Below, one piece after another: positions 31,374-41,344 of a stretch of DNA of 64,000 nucleotides (its first letter is position 1; the number at the start of each line of letters is the position of its first letter). The stretch covers positions 310,001-374,000 of the forward strand of contig CAVSUY010000027.1 in the NCBI GenBank assembly GCA_963731035.1, given 5' to 3'. The position numbers and the translations under genes are program-made. The notes under the pieces are model-generated. The model saw nothing but the letters and a program-made list of their open reading frames with translations. It did no database searches and was not told the origin of the DNA. The stretch is from JAANXG01 sp963731035 (GTDB lineage: Bacteria > Pseudomonadota > Gammaproteobacteria > Arenicellales > JAANXG01).

Positions 31374-34271
31374 CTACCCAGAAGCCCCCGCCGCCATCGC
31401 CAGCACCTGCGCCGAGTGCACGGCTTTGCGGCCGGCGCCCTCCTCGATCTGATGCCGGCAGCTCGTGCCGTCGGCGACGATCAGCGCCGACTCGGCGGCG
31501 GCCCTGACCGCCGGCAGCAGCGATGCTTCGGCCATGGCCAGGGAAACGTCGATGTGCTCCGGATGGTAGCCGAAGGCGCCGGCCATACCGCAGCAGCTGG
31601 ATTCGATCGTCTGCACGTCGAGTTCCGGTATGAGCCGCAGTGTCTTCACCAGCGCCGGCATGGCGCCGAAGGCCTTCTGATGGCAATGGCCGTGGACGTA
31701 AGCCTGGCGAGCGCCTACGGCATTGAAGTCCAGCCCCCAGCGTCCCGCGTCGTGCTCGCGCAGCACGAAGTCCTCGAATGTCATCGCCACCTCCCCGAGG
31801 GCCTCGGTTTCGGGGCCCGGCAGCAGTGAGCCGAATTCGTCCTTCAAGCCGAACAGGCACGAAGGCTCGAGGCCCACTACCGGCAGCCCCCGATCCACGA
31901 ACGGCCCCAGCGCCTCGAGCAGGCGCCGTGCCTCTGCGCGCGCGGCCTCCACCATACCGGTGGCGAGATAGGTCCGCCCGCAGCACAGCGGCCGCCCGCG
32001 GTCGCCCGGTTCCGCGATGCGCACCTGGCGGCCGGCGGCGCTCAACACCTTCACGGCAGCCCGCAGGTTCTCGGGCTCGAACCAGGTATTGAACGTATCG
32101 CTGAGCAGAACCACCTCGGCCCCGCCCGGGACCCGGGGAACCTCCGATGCCCCACGGAAAAAGTCCCTGCGCCACCTGGGCAGCCGTCGGCGTGCGGAAA
32201 ATCCCGCGAGCTTTTCCGTCAACAAGGCCGCGCCCGGCACTCGATCGCGCAGATTGAGCAGCGGAGCCAGCATGCTCGCGTATCGGGCATAGCGTGGGAC
32301 GGAGGCGACGAGTCTGTCGCGCAGCGGCCGCGGGTGGCGAAGATGGTACTGGTGCAGGAACTCAATCTTCATGCGCGCCATATCCACTCCCGTCGGACAT
32401 TCGCGCCGGCAACCTTTGCACGACACGCACAACTCCAGGGTCCGATACATCTCTCTGGAAGTCAGACCATCCGGCCCGAGCTGACCCGAGATCGCCAGCC
32501 GCAGAGAGTTCGCTCTACCCCGCGTCAGATCCCGTTCGTTTCCCGTCACCCGGAAAGAGGGGCACATCGTACCGGCGTCGAACTTGCGGCAATGCCCATT
32601 GTTGTTGCACATCTCAATCGCGGCCGCGAAGCCACGGCCCTCATTGTGCGGGCCCACTTCGTGGGTCGACCAGTCGAGCGCGGTTCGAATCGGCGCGGTA
32701 ACGTAACCCGGTTTGTAGCGCAGAAGCGAAGGATCATCCATCTTCACCGGCGACACGATCTTGCCGGGGTTCATGAGTCCCAATGGATCGAACGCATTCT
32801 TCAGTTCGGCGAACGCCCGTGCCAGCCTGGGCCCGTAGACGCGCTCGATCCACTCCGAGCGCACCAGGCCATCGCCGTGCTCACCCGAGTACGAGCCCTT
32901 GTACCGGCGCACCAGCGCGCAGGCCTCCTCGGCAATCTCCCGCATCTGCTCCAGGCCCCGTCCCGATCGCATGTCCAGCACGGGCCGCACATGCAGGCAG
33001 CCCACCGACGCGTGGGCGTACCACGTGCCCTGCGTGCCGTGCTTCTCGAAGACCTCGGTCAGACGCGCCGTATAGTCTGCAAGATGCTCAAGGGGTACCG
33101 CGCAGTCCTCGATAAACGATACCGGTTTACCGTCTCCCTTCATGGACATCATGATGTTGAGTCCCGCCTTCCGCACTCCCCAGACGTTCCTCTGCATCCC
33201 CGCATCGACGATGTCCACCACGCTGCCCGGCAGCCCCAGGTCCGCCATGAGCTCATTGAGCGCCGCCAGCCGGTGCAGGAGATCGTCGCGGTTGTCGCCC
33301 GCGAACTCCACCAGCAGTATCGCCGCCGGCTCTCCCCGCACGACGGTGTCCACGGTGTCGCGGAACGCCGCAATGCCGCGTGAAAGATCGATCATGGTTC
33401 GATCAACCAGCTCCACGGCATCGGGATGGAGCTTCACGATGTGCTGCGTCATGCTCATCGCCGCGTGGAATGTCGCGAAATGCACCACGCCGAGCACTTT
33501 ATGCTCCGGCAGCGGCGACAACTTGAGCTTGATCTGCCGGAAATATCCGAGCGTGCCTTCGGAACCGACCACCAGGTGAGCCATGTTGAACGGCCCGGCG
33601 GCCGCCAGGTCAAGGTTGTAGCCGGCCACGCGGCGCTGCACTCCGGGGACCCGCCGCGCTATCTCGTCGCGCTCGCGGGCGTGTAGGGCGCGCACGACAC
33701 CCGCCAATTCCGCCGCCCGTCCCGTGCCCGCTTCCTCCTCCGTGTCGCCCAAGGCCACGGTCTCCCCGCTGCTCAGCCAGACCTGGGCTCCCAGCACGTT
33801 GTGCACCATGTTGCCATAGCGAATGGACCGCGCGCCGCAGCTGTTGTTGGCCGTCATGCCGCCGATGGTCGCCTGCGCCGAGGTCGACACGTCCACCGGA
33901 TACCACAGGCCGTACGGTTTGAGCCAGGCGTTGAGCTGATCGAGGACGATGCCGGGCTCGACCCATACCGTAGCGGCCTCCGGATCGAAGTCCAGGACCC
34001 TGGTCAGGTGCCTGCTGTTGTCGATGACCAGCGCATGGCCCACCGTTTGCCCGCACTGCGAGGTGCCCGCACCGCGGGGCAGGATCGGAACCCGACTGTC
34101 CGCCGCGATCTCCAGTCCACGCAGCGCGTCCTGCCCGTCCCTGGGAATGAAAACGCCGATGGGATCGATCTGATAGATCGACGCGTCGGTGGCGTACCGG
34201 CCGCGGGAGAAGGCGTCGAAGAGAACGGCCCCCTCCACCTCTCGCCGCAGCCGTGCCTCGAGATGCTGCAT
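31374..34271 (-). CDS. FAD-linked oxidoreductase with Fe-S domains (GlcD/GlpC fusion)
   Basis: The product has 965 aa. The N-terminal half is an FAD PCMH-type domain (LPRGAGTSQCGQTVGHALV) plus the FAD-oxidase C-terminal region with GEHGDGLVRSEW. The middle has Fe-S cysteines (CVSCKGCRRECPTGVDMA). The last third has two CCG-type repeats (LCCGRTYLATGM, SSCCGMAGAFGYHPE) as in GlpC and HdrD. The architecture matches YdiJ/D-2-hydroxyacid dehydrogenases such as D-2-hydroxyglutarate or D-lactate dehydrogenase, which feed electrons to quinone or flavodoxin. It lacks a clear second ferredoxin motif. Substrate unproven. Confidence 0.9.
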   Translation of the reverse strand: MQHLEARLRREVEGAVLFDAFSRGRYATDASIYQIDPIGVFIPRDGQDALRGLEIAADSRVPILPRGAGTSQCGQTVGHALVIDNSRHLTRVLDFDPEAATVWVEPGIVLDQLNAWLKPYGLWYPVDVSTSAQATIGGMTANNSCGARSIRYGNMVHNVLGAQVWLSSGETVALGDTEEEAGTGRAAELAGVVRALHARERDEIARRVPGVQRRVAGYNLDLAAAGPFNMAHLVVGSEGTLGYFRQIKLKLSPLPEHKVLGVVHFATFHAAMSMTQHIVKLHPDAVELVDRTMIDLSRGIAAFRDTVDTVVRGEPAAILLVEFAGDNRDDLLHRLAALNELMADLGLPGSVVDIVDAGMQRNVWGVRKAGLNIMMSMKGDGKPVSFIEDCAVPLEHLADYTARLTEVFEKHGTQGTWYAHASVGCLHVRPVLDMRSGRGLEQMREIAEEACALVRRYKGSYSGEHGDGLVRSEWIERVYGPRLARAFAELKNAFDPLGLMNPGKIVSPVKMDDPSLLRYKPGYVTAPIRTALDWSTHEVGPHNEGRGFAAAIEMCNNNGHCRKFDAGTMCPSFRVTGNERDLTRGRANSLRLAISGQLGPDGLTSREMYRTLELCVSCKGCRRECPTGVDMARMKIEFLHQYHLRHPRPLRDRLVASVPRYARYASMLAPLLNLRDRVPGAALLTEKLAGFSARRRLPRWRRDFFRGASEVPRVPGGAEVVLLSDTFNTWFEPENLRAAVKVLSAAGRQVRIAEPGDRGRPLCCGRTYLATGMVEAARAEARRLLEALGPFVDRGLPVVGLEPSCLFGLKDEFGSLLPGPETEALGEVAMTFEDFVLREHDAGRWGLDFNAVGARQAYVHGHCHQKAFGAMPALVKTLRLIPELDVQTIESSCCGMAGAFGYHPEHIDVSLAMAEASLLPAVRAAAESALIVADGTSCRHQIEEGAGRKAVHSAQVLAMAAGASG

Positions 34272-34425
34272 GCTTGCTCGCTCCTAGACGGTTGCGGTGA
34301 TTATAGGTCCTGAACACCACATTCCGGGCTCGAACCGAGCGGCTCCCGGGCGCATACGGACAACAACGAGCACTGACCCTCTGACTGGCTAGACGGAGAA
34401 GCACCCTGTCGCGAGGTACGCGGCG

Positions 34426-35208
34426 TCAATCCAACATGGTCCGCGCTGAACGCCACAGAATGAACCCGGCGACCACGAGCACCACGACTGCGAAGATCCG
34501 GGTGAGCGCGCCCCGCCGGCCGGACAGACGTCCAGCGAGCTTCGTGCCGGCCAACCCGCCCAGAACACCGCCCAGGATAAAGAAGCAGGCTACGCGCCAG
34601 TCCACCATCCCGGCCAGGGCATAGGAAGCGGCCGTAGTCAGGCCGAACGCACCCACCGAGACCAGCGAGGAAGCTACCGCGTTGATGGTCGCCATGCCGG
34701 CGCCGAGCATTATGGCCGGAACGATCAAAAAGCCGCCGCCGATGCCGAAGAAACCCGACAGGGCGCCCACGAGTAGACCGGTGCCGGCCAACTGGACGGC
34801 AATGGTCGGGGTAATTCTCACGTCGGGGTCGCCGGCGGCGGCCGCCCTCCGCGTCAGCATTGCCAGCGCCACCGCGACCATGACGAGGCCGAAAAGAAAC
34901 AGGAGGTGCGTTCCGTCAACCGCCTTGCCCAGCGCGGCGCCGCCTGCCGCGCCGGCGATGCCGCAGATCGCGAACACGAGGGCGCAGGGCCACTTCACGT
35001 TGCCGGCGCGCGAGTGGGGGATCAGATTTGCGAAGGCATTGACGGCCACCGCCAGAGCCGAGGTGCCGATCGCCAGGTGGGTGGACCCCACCCCGACCAG
35101 GTAGACGAGCAGCGGCACCGCGAGAATGGACCCGCCGCCGCCCAGCAGACCCAGTGAAAAACCCACCAGGCTGCCGGAACCAACCGAAAGTAGATCTGTA
35201 ACCCCCAT
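34426..35208 (-). CDS. TauE/SafE-family membrane exporter
   Basis: The product has 260 aa with about eight hydrophobic segments. TauE/SafE signatures are GFSLGLLGGGGSILAVPLLVY near the start and GFFGIGGGFLIVPAIML at about 157, the duplicated halves typical of this family. It transports sulfite, organosulfonates or related anions. No sulfur-oxidation gene lies next to it. Confidence 0.9.
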   Translation of the reverse strand: MGVTDLLSVGSGSLVGFSLGLLGGGGSILAVPLLVYLVGVGSTHLAIGTSALAVAVNAFANLIPHSRAGNVKWPCALVFAICGIAGAAGGAALGKAVDGTHLLFLFGLVMVAVALAMLTRRAAAAGDPDVRITPTIAVQLAGTGLLVGALSGFFGIGGGFLIVPAIMLGAGMATINAVASSLVSVGAFGLTTAASYALAGMVDWRVACFFILGGVLGGLAGTKLAGRLSGRRGALTRIFAVVVLVVAGFILWRSARTMLD

Positions 35209-35430
35209 GCTTCACGAGACCTTTGCAGATTATTTGCTCTCACTACGCCCCCTCCATTTCCGGCGAGAAAGTCAGGACGACGATGGCGGCAATAATACCC
35301 GTTTGCGACGGACCGACTCCCGGTCTTTGACCTGAAGCAACACTTCGAGACTGCGGAAACCGAATACTGATCAGTGCGCTCAGATACCCGGGAAACGACA
35401 TGACCAGGAGTATTCGAGCGCCGGCCGCAA

Positions 35431-36246
35431 CTAGACCGGCAGGGTCAACACGTCGCACTGGGCGTGACGAACCACATCAACCGTCACTGAACCCAAAAGA
35501 ATGCTCGGATGCGCCACGTCGGCGCTTCCCACGATGACGAGATCGTAGTTCGCGGACAGGCCGATCAAGCCCCTTCCCGGCTCCTCTTCGAGCAGAAAAA
35601 CCTTGCCCTGCACCGCCGACGGCAGCTTCTCCGCCAGTAGCCGGTCCAGTTCCCTCTGGTCATCCTCGCGAGCAGCAAGCCACCTCTCTTCGACGTCATA
35701 GTTCGGCGAAACGTCATATGCGTAACGTGCGGGGTTCAGCTCGCAAAACACCACATCCAGCCGGGCCTGCATGACCGAAGCCCACTCGCCGGCCTCCTTC
35801 AGCCTGTCCCCCGCGTCGTCGCGGCGCAGGTTCAGACCCATGAGTATCCTTCCAAACGACGTTCCTGGCTCATCGGTCCGCGGAACGAACACCGGGCAGC
35901 GCGACCCGGCGATGACCTGAACCGCCATTGCGTCCTCCAGCAGCTTCCGCCATCCGGCCGGCTCGCGCGGCCCGACCACCAGAAGGTCGTACTGCCCGGA
36001 TTGTTCTCGCAGCACGGTTCGCGGCTCTCCCTGGATCACCATGGCGTCCCCCTGGCGCCCATCACCCAGATGCCCGAGCAATTCCTCGAGTGTCTGCCTG
36101 CGCTTCGCTCGCTGGCTGTCCGATTCCCTGTCGGCAACGTACAGCAGGTGCACCCGGCCACCGATGCTCCGGGCCAGGCCGCCGGCCCGGACCACCAGCC
36201 AGTCGTAAGCAGTCTTCAAATCAACTCCGACCAGAATATTCGTCAT
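35431..36246 (-). CDS. Tandem universal stress protein (two UspA domains)
   Basis: The product has 271 aa from the ATG at 36246 (MTNILVGVDLKTAYDWLV). The longer open frame upstream is not UspA-like. The first domain covers about 1-130 (LLVVGPREPAGW, GSRCPVFV). The second, about 140-271, ends with a nucleotide-binding-type G-x2-G pattern in LVIVGSADVAHPSILLGSV. Such proteins bind ATP or AMP and respond to stress. It is monocistronic. Confidence 0.88.
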   Translation of the reverse strand: MTNILVGVDLKTAYDWLVVRAGGLARSIGGRVHLLYVADRESDSQRAKRRQTLEELLGHLGDGRQGDAMVIQGEPRTVLREQSGQYDLLVVGPREPAGWRKLLEDAMAVQVIAGSRCPVFVPRTDEPGTSFGRILMGLNLRRDDAGDRLKEAGEWASVMQARLDVVFCELNPARYAYDVSPNYDVEERWLAAREDDQRELDRLLAEKLPSAVQGKVFLLEEEPGRGLIGLSANYDLVIVGSADVAHPSILLGSVTVDVVRHAQCDVLTLPV

Positions 36247-36528
36247 GCCGGTGATGACCTTTGTGTATGCCACATGGACGCCATGATCCGTCAAGAGTTT
36301 CCGAATCTCAAGATGAACCGGCATTCCATGGAACAACGGACAGGCAATCTTGACCCGCATCACGTACGATCTATCGACCTCGCGCACAAAGGCGTGGACT
36401 CGGGCCTCGGGGACGAAGCGTTGACGGTTCTCGTGGAGCTTCTGGGGGACGGCGGGACCGAGTCGTAGACCGTCGTCCGGCGGCAACCCCTTCCCGAATA
36501 TTGTTGGATCTATGCTGGAGGCATCCTC

Positions 36529-37173
36529 GTGAGCGCAAACAAAAGTGCAGACCACAAAGGTCTGGGCAATATTTCCACGAAGAGCGATGACGTCGCGGAG
36601 TACTACGACGACTGGGCGGAAGACTACGACCGGACTCTGGCCCGATGGCAATACGAAGCTCCCGAGCGGGCCGCGGCCCTGCTGCGCTCTGCTCTCGATC
36701 CGGGGTCCGTCATTCTGGACGCCGGTTGCGGCACGGGCTTGACCGGCAAGGCTCTGGCAAGAGCGGGATTCGCCACAGTGGACGGCATCGACGTATCCCG
36801 CCGGTCCCTCGAACGGGCGGCAGAATCAGGCGCCTACCGCTCGCTCGAGTACGTTGACATGCAAAAGCCGCCTCTGCCCTTCGACAACGACAGCTACGAC
36901 GGTCTCGTGTGCGTCGGGGTCTTCACCTACCTGCCGGACAGCGCCGGGATCCTCGGGGAGTTCTGCCGGGTGGTGAGATCCGATGGCGCCATGGTGCTCA
37001 GCCAGCGCAGCGATATCCTGGAGGAACGCAACTTTACGGCCGTTCTGAACGAACTGGAACAGCAGGGACTCCTGCACGAAGTTCATGTCTCCGAGCCCCA
37101 GCCATACCTGCCGGAGAACGAGGAATTCGCCGACCAGGTCCTGATCCACTACATCACTTGCCGTACGAAGTAG
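36529..37173 (+). CDS. Class I SAM-dependent methyltransferase
   Basis: The product has 214 aa from the GTG at 36529, chosen because GGAGG lies eight bases upstream. Motif I is ILDAGCGTGLTGKAL and motif II includes YVDMQKPPLPFDNDSYDGLVCV, as in Williams-Beuren or UbiE-like small-molecule methyltransferases. The substrate is unknown. It precedes the hydrolase/peptide operon by 155 bp. Confidence 0.85.
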   Translation: MSANKSADHKGLGNISTKSDDVAEYYDDWAEDYDRTLARWQYEAPERAAALLRSALDPGSVILDAGCGTGLTGKALARAGFATVDGIDVSRRSLERAAESGAYRSLEYVDMQKPPLPFDNDSYDGLVCVGVFTYLPDSAGILGEFCRVVRSDGAMVLSQRSDILEERNFTAVLNELEQQGLLHEVHVSEPQPYLPENEEFADQVLIHYITCRTK

Positions 37174-37327
37174 AGATGCGACGCCTCATTGTCGCAACGG
37201 CGGCCGCTCCGGCTAAACCCACGTTTTCCGGTGGCGCCTGGAAGCGGGCCTCTCTCGGATTGATCGCGCGCACGGGGATGTTTCTCGGTACAATTCCCGC
37301 GGCTTCCTAAAGAGATCATGGTCGAGC

Positions 37328-38422
37328 ATGGACCAGTTCAAAGTTAACGCCTGCTTCGCCGCCACCTACGACACAGCCCGGGAAAGGTTCCGGGACACGG
37401 CGGAAGAGTTCGGTGCACCCGTGGACATGCGCGCCAATCCCAACGCCGAAGGGCCGCAGGGCGAGACGTTGACCACGGATGTCGTCCGCTTCGGTGATCC
37501 CGGGGCACACCGCGTGCTGTTCATGACCTCGGCAACCCACGGCGCGGAAGGTTTCTGCGGCTCCGGGTCGCAGGTGGCGCTGATGCGCTCCGGCCTGTTC
37601 GAGGCCCTGCCGCAGGACCTTGCCGTAGTGCTGATTCATGCTATCAATCCCTACGGCTTCGCTCACTTGTCGCGCACGACCGAGGACAACGTCGATATCA
37701 ATCGCAACTTCATCGACTTTTCCAGTCCCCTGCCGGCGAACGCGGCCTACGAAGAGATTCATCCATTTCTGCTGCCCGCCGACTGGGACGGCAGGGCGCG
37801 CTGGGCGTCGGAGGAGGCTATCGCCCGCTATATCGCCGACCACGGCATGTGGACCTTCCAGTGCGCGGTGTCGGGCGGCCAGTACTCGCACCCCGACGGG
37901 CTGTTTTACGGCGGCGCTGCGCCGAGCTGGTCACACCGCTGTTTCAAGGAACTGATCGCCGAGCATGCGGGAGACGCATCCCACGCGGCCTTGATCGATT
38001 TCCACACCGGTCTCGGCCCATACGGCCACGGCGAGCTGATCACCACCGGCACGCCTGCGGAAAAGGAACGCGCCCGTCGCTGGTATGGCGCCGAGGTGAC
38101 CGATCCGGACGCCGGCTCGTCCACTTCGGCGCCGATACGCGGCATGCTCTCCGAAGCGTTTTCCGATGTGGTGCCGAGCGCCGCCGTGGCCTCGATCGCC
38201 ATCGAATACGGTACGGTGCCGGTGCCGGATACCCTGGCGGCGCTGCGTGCGGACAACTGGCTGCGCTGGCACGGCCACCGCGACTCCGGACTCGGCAAGA
38301 CGATCAAGCGCCGCATGCGCGACGTCTTCTATTGCGACTTCGACGATTGGCGCACCATGGTGCTGACGCGCGCCCAGGCCATAACGCAGAAGGCCATCGG
38401 CGGACTTGCAGCCGAGGACTGA
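37328..38422 (+). CDS. DUF2817 zinc-carboxypeptidase-like (M14) hydrolase
   Basis: The product has 364 aa, normal for DUF2817. It keeps the M14 zinc-site pattern HGAEGFCGSGSQ, then RTTEDNVDINRNF, IDFHTGLGPYGHGE and EYGTVPVPD. It likely removes amino acids or acyl groups from short peptides or N-acyl amino acids in the cytoplasm. It begins the operon with the deacylase and Dpp-type transporter. Confidence 0.88.
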   Translation: MDQFKVNACFAATYDTARERFRDTAEEFGAPVDMRANPNAEGPQGETLTTDVVRFGDPGAHRVLFMTSATHGAEGFCGSGSQVALMRSGLFEALPQDLAVVLIHAINPYGFAHLSRTTEDNVDINRNFIDFSSPLPANAAYEEIHPFLLPADWDGRARWASEEAIARYIADHGMWTFQCAVSGGQYSHPDGLFYGGAAPSWSHRCFKELIAEHAGDASHAALIDFHTGLGPYGHGELITTGTPAEKERARRWYGAEVTDPDAGSSTSAPIRGMLSEAFSDVVPSAAVASIAIEYGTVPVPDTLAALRADNWLRWHGHRDSGLGKTIKRRMRDVFYCDFDDWRTMVLTRAQAITQKAIGGLAAED

Positions 38423-38425
38423 CCC

Positions 38426-39598
38426 GTGCCGAGAGACGACATCATAAGAATCAGGCCCCGGGAGATGATCGACAGGCTGGTCGAGATCCCTACGGTGTCC
38501 CGTGACTCCAACCTCCCGCTGATCCATTTCGTTCGTGATTACCTGGCGGACCTCGGTGTCGAGGCGAACCTGATTCCCAACGAGGACGGCACCAAGGCCA
38601 ACCTCTACGCTACGGTGGGCCCGCACCAGGAAGGCGGCGTGGTGCTCTCCGGCCATACGGACGTCGTACCCGTGGACGGCCAGTCCTGGGACACGGACCC
38701 GTTCGTACCGACGGAACGCGGCGGCCGGCTGTACGGCCGCGGCACGGCCGACATGAAAAGCTTCATTGCGATCGGCCTGGCCCTGGTCCCGGAAATGCTG
38801 GAGCGCGGGATCAAGAAACCTATCCACTTCGCACTGTCGTATGACGAAGAAGCGGGGTGCACCGGCGCCCCGAGCATGATCGACGAAATGGTACGCAGCG
38901 TGCCCCACCCCCGGGCCGTGGTGGTGGGAGAGCCTACCGGCACCAAGTTGGTCACCGCGCACAAAGGCTTCTTGAAGTTTGACACCGTCGTTTATGGCCA
39001 CGAGGCGCATGCCAGCCAGATGCACCGCGGCGTGTCCGCGGTCATGGTGGCCGCCCGCCTGGTGACCTTCCTGGAAGACATGATGCGCGAGAACATGGCC
39101 CGCGCCGAGCCGGACTCGCCTTTCGAACCGCCGTTCACCACCATTCACACCGGCATGATCCAGGGTGGCACGGCCCATAACATCGTGGCGCGCCGCTGCC
39201 AGTTCGTGACCGACATCCGTTCCATCCCCGACGACGACCCCACGGCATTCATTGAACGTTACAGGGCCCATATCGCAAAGGACGTGGTACCGGCAATGCA
39301 GCGGATGGCTCCGGATACCGGGGTCACCGTAGAGCTTCACCTGCAGGTACCCGGCCTCAAGCCGGAAGACGACGGCGAAGCGGCAACCCTCGTAAAATCG
39401 CTCACGGGCGAACGCTCCACCCATGCCGTTTCCTACGGCGCCGAAGCGGGACAGTTTCAGAATGCAGGCTATTCGGTGGTATTGTGCGGTCCGGGTTCGA
39501 TCGACCAGGCACATCAGCCAAACGAGTACATCGAGCTTTCGCAAGTCGAGGCGGGCGTTGCGTTCGTACGCCGCCTGATCGACCGACTTGCCGAATGA
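38426..39598 (+). CDS. M20-family deacylase, acetylornithine deacetylase (ArgE)-like
   Basis: The product has 390 aa from a GTG 4 bp after the hydrolase stop. M20 zinc ligands and catalytic residues are visible: SGHTDVVPVDGQSWDTDPF, GRGTADMKSF, DEEAGCTGA, and the last zinc His in AHQPNEYIEL. ArgE hydrolyses N-acetylornithine, and relatives hydrolyse other N-acyl amino acids. The transporter next door favours a scavenging role over arginine biosynthesis. Confidence 0.9.
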   Translation: MPRDDIIRIRPREMIDRLVEIPTVSRDSNLPLIHFVRDYLADLGVEANLIPNEDGTKANLYATVGPHQEGGVVLSGHTDVVPVDGQSWDTDPFVPTERGGRLYGRGTADMKSFIAIGLALVPEMLERGIKKPIHFALSYDEEAGCTGAPSMIDEMVRSVPHPRAVVVGEPTGTKLVTAHKGFLKFDTVVYGHEAHASQMHRGVSAVMVAARLVTFLEDMMRENMARAEPDSPFEPPFTTIHTGMIQGGTAHNIVARRCQFVTDIRSIPDDDPTAFIERYRAHIAKDVVPAMQRMAPDTGVTVELHLQVPGLKPEDDGEAATLVKSLTGERSTHAVSYGAEAGQFQNAGYSVVLCGPGSIDQAHQPNEYIELSQVEAGVAFVRRLIDRLAE

Positions 39599-39664
39599 AT
39601 CCCCGGTCCGGAACAGCCGGGGGCAAAACATCAGGCGACGGATCGCGCACACCGGAGGATGATC

Positions 39665-41263
39665 ATGATTACAAGAGTTCTGCTTAGAACCACGTGGGTC
39701 CTGCTGGCAGCCATCATGCTGGCGCCGCCCACCACCGCCTCTGCGGAAACAACCCTGAAGTTCGCTTTCCAGGGCGACGCCAAGTCGCTGGATCCCTACT
39801 CATTGAACGAGACCTTCACCCTTGGCTTTCTCGGCAATGTCTACGAAGGACTGACGCGGCGCGGGCCCGACCTGCAGGTCGAGCCGGCGCTGGCCACGAG
39901 CTGGGAGGTCATGGAGCCGACGCGCTGGCGCTTCCACCTGCGCAAGGGCGTCAAGTTCCAGAACGGCGACGACTTCAACGCCGACGATGTCATTTTCTCC
40001 CTGGACCGCGTACGCGCCAAGGGATCCGACCTCACGACGAGGGTTCCCGCGGACATGAAGGCGGTGAAGGTCGACGACTACACCGTTGATTTCGTGCTGT
40101 CCAAGCCCGACCCGATCCTGAACGCCGAGTGGGACACCTGGTACATCATGGACAAGGAATGGTGCGAGAAGCATGACGCGGTCAAGCCGACCTCCGCCTC
40201 CGGCCAGAACGAGAGCTACGCCACCTTCCACGCCAACGGCACGGGCCCGTTCAAGATCGCCGAGCACGAACCCGGTGTGAAATCGGTGTTCGAGGTCAAC
40301 AAGGGCTGGTGGGACAAGCCGCAGCACAATCTCGACAAGGTGATATTCACACCCATCGGCTCCGACGCGACCCGTGTCGCCGCGCTGCTGTCCGGCGAGA
40401 TCGACATGATGTATCCGGTCCCGGTACAGGATATCGATCGAGTGAACAGCAACTCTGGCACCTCGGTGATGAAGGGACCGGAGCTGCGCACGATTTTCTT
40501 AGGGATGGACCAGAAGCGCGACGAGCTTCTCAATTCCAACGTCAAGGGCAAGAATCCGTTCAAGGACGTACGGGTGCGCAAGGCGTTCTACCAGGCGATC
40601 GATATCGAGGCGATCAAGAGCCGTATCATGCGCGGGCTTTCCGCGCCGTCGGCGTTGATGATCTCGCCTTTCCTGTTCGCGCGCTCGGATGAGTTCAAGC
40701 GCTGGCCCTATGACCCCGAGGCGGCCAAGAAGCTTCTCACCGACGCCGGCTATCCCGACGGCTTCGAGGTCGGCATGGATTGCCCGAACAACCGCTACGT
40801 CAACGACGAGCGCATCTGCCAGGCGGTGGTGTCGATGCTCGCCAAGATCGGAGTCAAGGTGGACCTCAACGCCCAGCCCAAGGCACAGTATTTCGCCAAG
40901 GTGCTGGCGTCGGGAGGGTACAAGACCAGCTTCTATCTGCTCGGGTGGACGCCGAGCTCGTTCGACAGCTACAACGTGCTGGTCAACTTGATCAACTGCC
41001 GGGACGACAGCGGCAAGGGCAGCCCGTTCAATCTGGGCGGCTACTGCAATCCCAAGGTCGACGAGCTGACCCAGGAGATAGGGTCGGAGAACGATCAGGA
41101 CAAGCGCAACGATCTCATCGCCCAGGCTTTCAAGATCATCCATGACGATGTAGCCTATATTCCGCTGCACCAGCAGGGGCTCGCATGGGGCGTGCGCGAC
41201 AACGTTTCCCTGAAACAACGCGCCGACAACGTCTTCGAGTTTCAGTGGGTGCAAAAGCACTGA
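39665..41263 (+). CDS. dppA: Peptide/oligopeptide ABC transporter, periplasmic binding protein
   Basis: The product has 532 aa from the ATG at 39665. An ATG at 39659 touches the GGAGG and is too close. A signal peptide ends at SAETT. The SBP_bac_5 fold carries KSLDPYSLNETFTLGFLGNVYEGLT and DVRVRKAFYQAIDIEAIK. It binds dipeptides, oligopeptides or acylated amino acids. Two stem-loops separate it from the permease genes. Confidence 0.92.
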   Translation: MITRVLLRTTWVLLAAIMLAPPTTASAETTLKFAFQGDAKSLDPYSLNETFTLGFLGNVYEGLTRRGPDLQVEPALATSWEVMEPTRWRFHLRKGVKFQNGDDFNADDVIFSLDRVRAKGSDLTTRVPADMKAVKVDDYTVDFVLSKPDPILNAEWDTWYIMDKEWCEKHDAVKPTSASGQNESYATFHANGTGPFKIAEHEPGVKSVFEVNKGWWDKPQHNLDKVIFTPIGSDATRVAALLSGEIDMMYPVPVQDIDRVNSNSGTSVMKGPELRTIFLGMDQKRDELLNSNVKGKNPFKDVRVRKAFYQAIDIEAIKSRIMRGLSAPSALMISPFLFARSDEFKRWPYDPEAAKKLLTDAGYPDGFEVGMDCPNNRYVNDERICQAVVSMLAKIGVKVDLNAQPKAQYFAKVLASGGYKTSFYLLGWTPSSFDSYNVLVNLINCRDDSGKGSPFNLGGYCNPKVDELTQEIGSENDQDKRNDLIAQAFKIIHDDVAYIPLHQQGLAWGVRDNVSLKQRADNVFEFQWVQKH

Positions 41264-41319
41264 CACCGGGCGTTTCGCGCCGGTGCGACTCCCGGTCCCG
41301 GGTCGACTCCGGGACCGGG
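41264..41319 (+). terminator. Two consecutive stem-loops between binding protein and permease genes
   Basis: The first is CACCGGGCG with CGCGCCGGTG (41264-41285, one bulge). The second is a perfect 11-bp stem CCCGGTCCCGG/CCGGGACCGGG (41291-41301 with 41309-41319) around GTCGACT, followed by TCTTTCCC. Such loops between the abundant binding protein and the permeases often limit read-through or stabilise the upstream mRNA. Confidence 0.6.
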
Positions 41320-41344
41320 TCTTTCCCACCCTGACCGTGTTCGA

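Noticed and set aside
37176..37310. 44-aa ORF between the methyltransferase and the DUF2817 gene
   Set aside because: No convincing ribosome-binding site and low-complexity composition. Probably a leader region.
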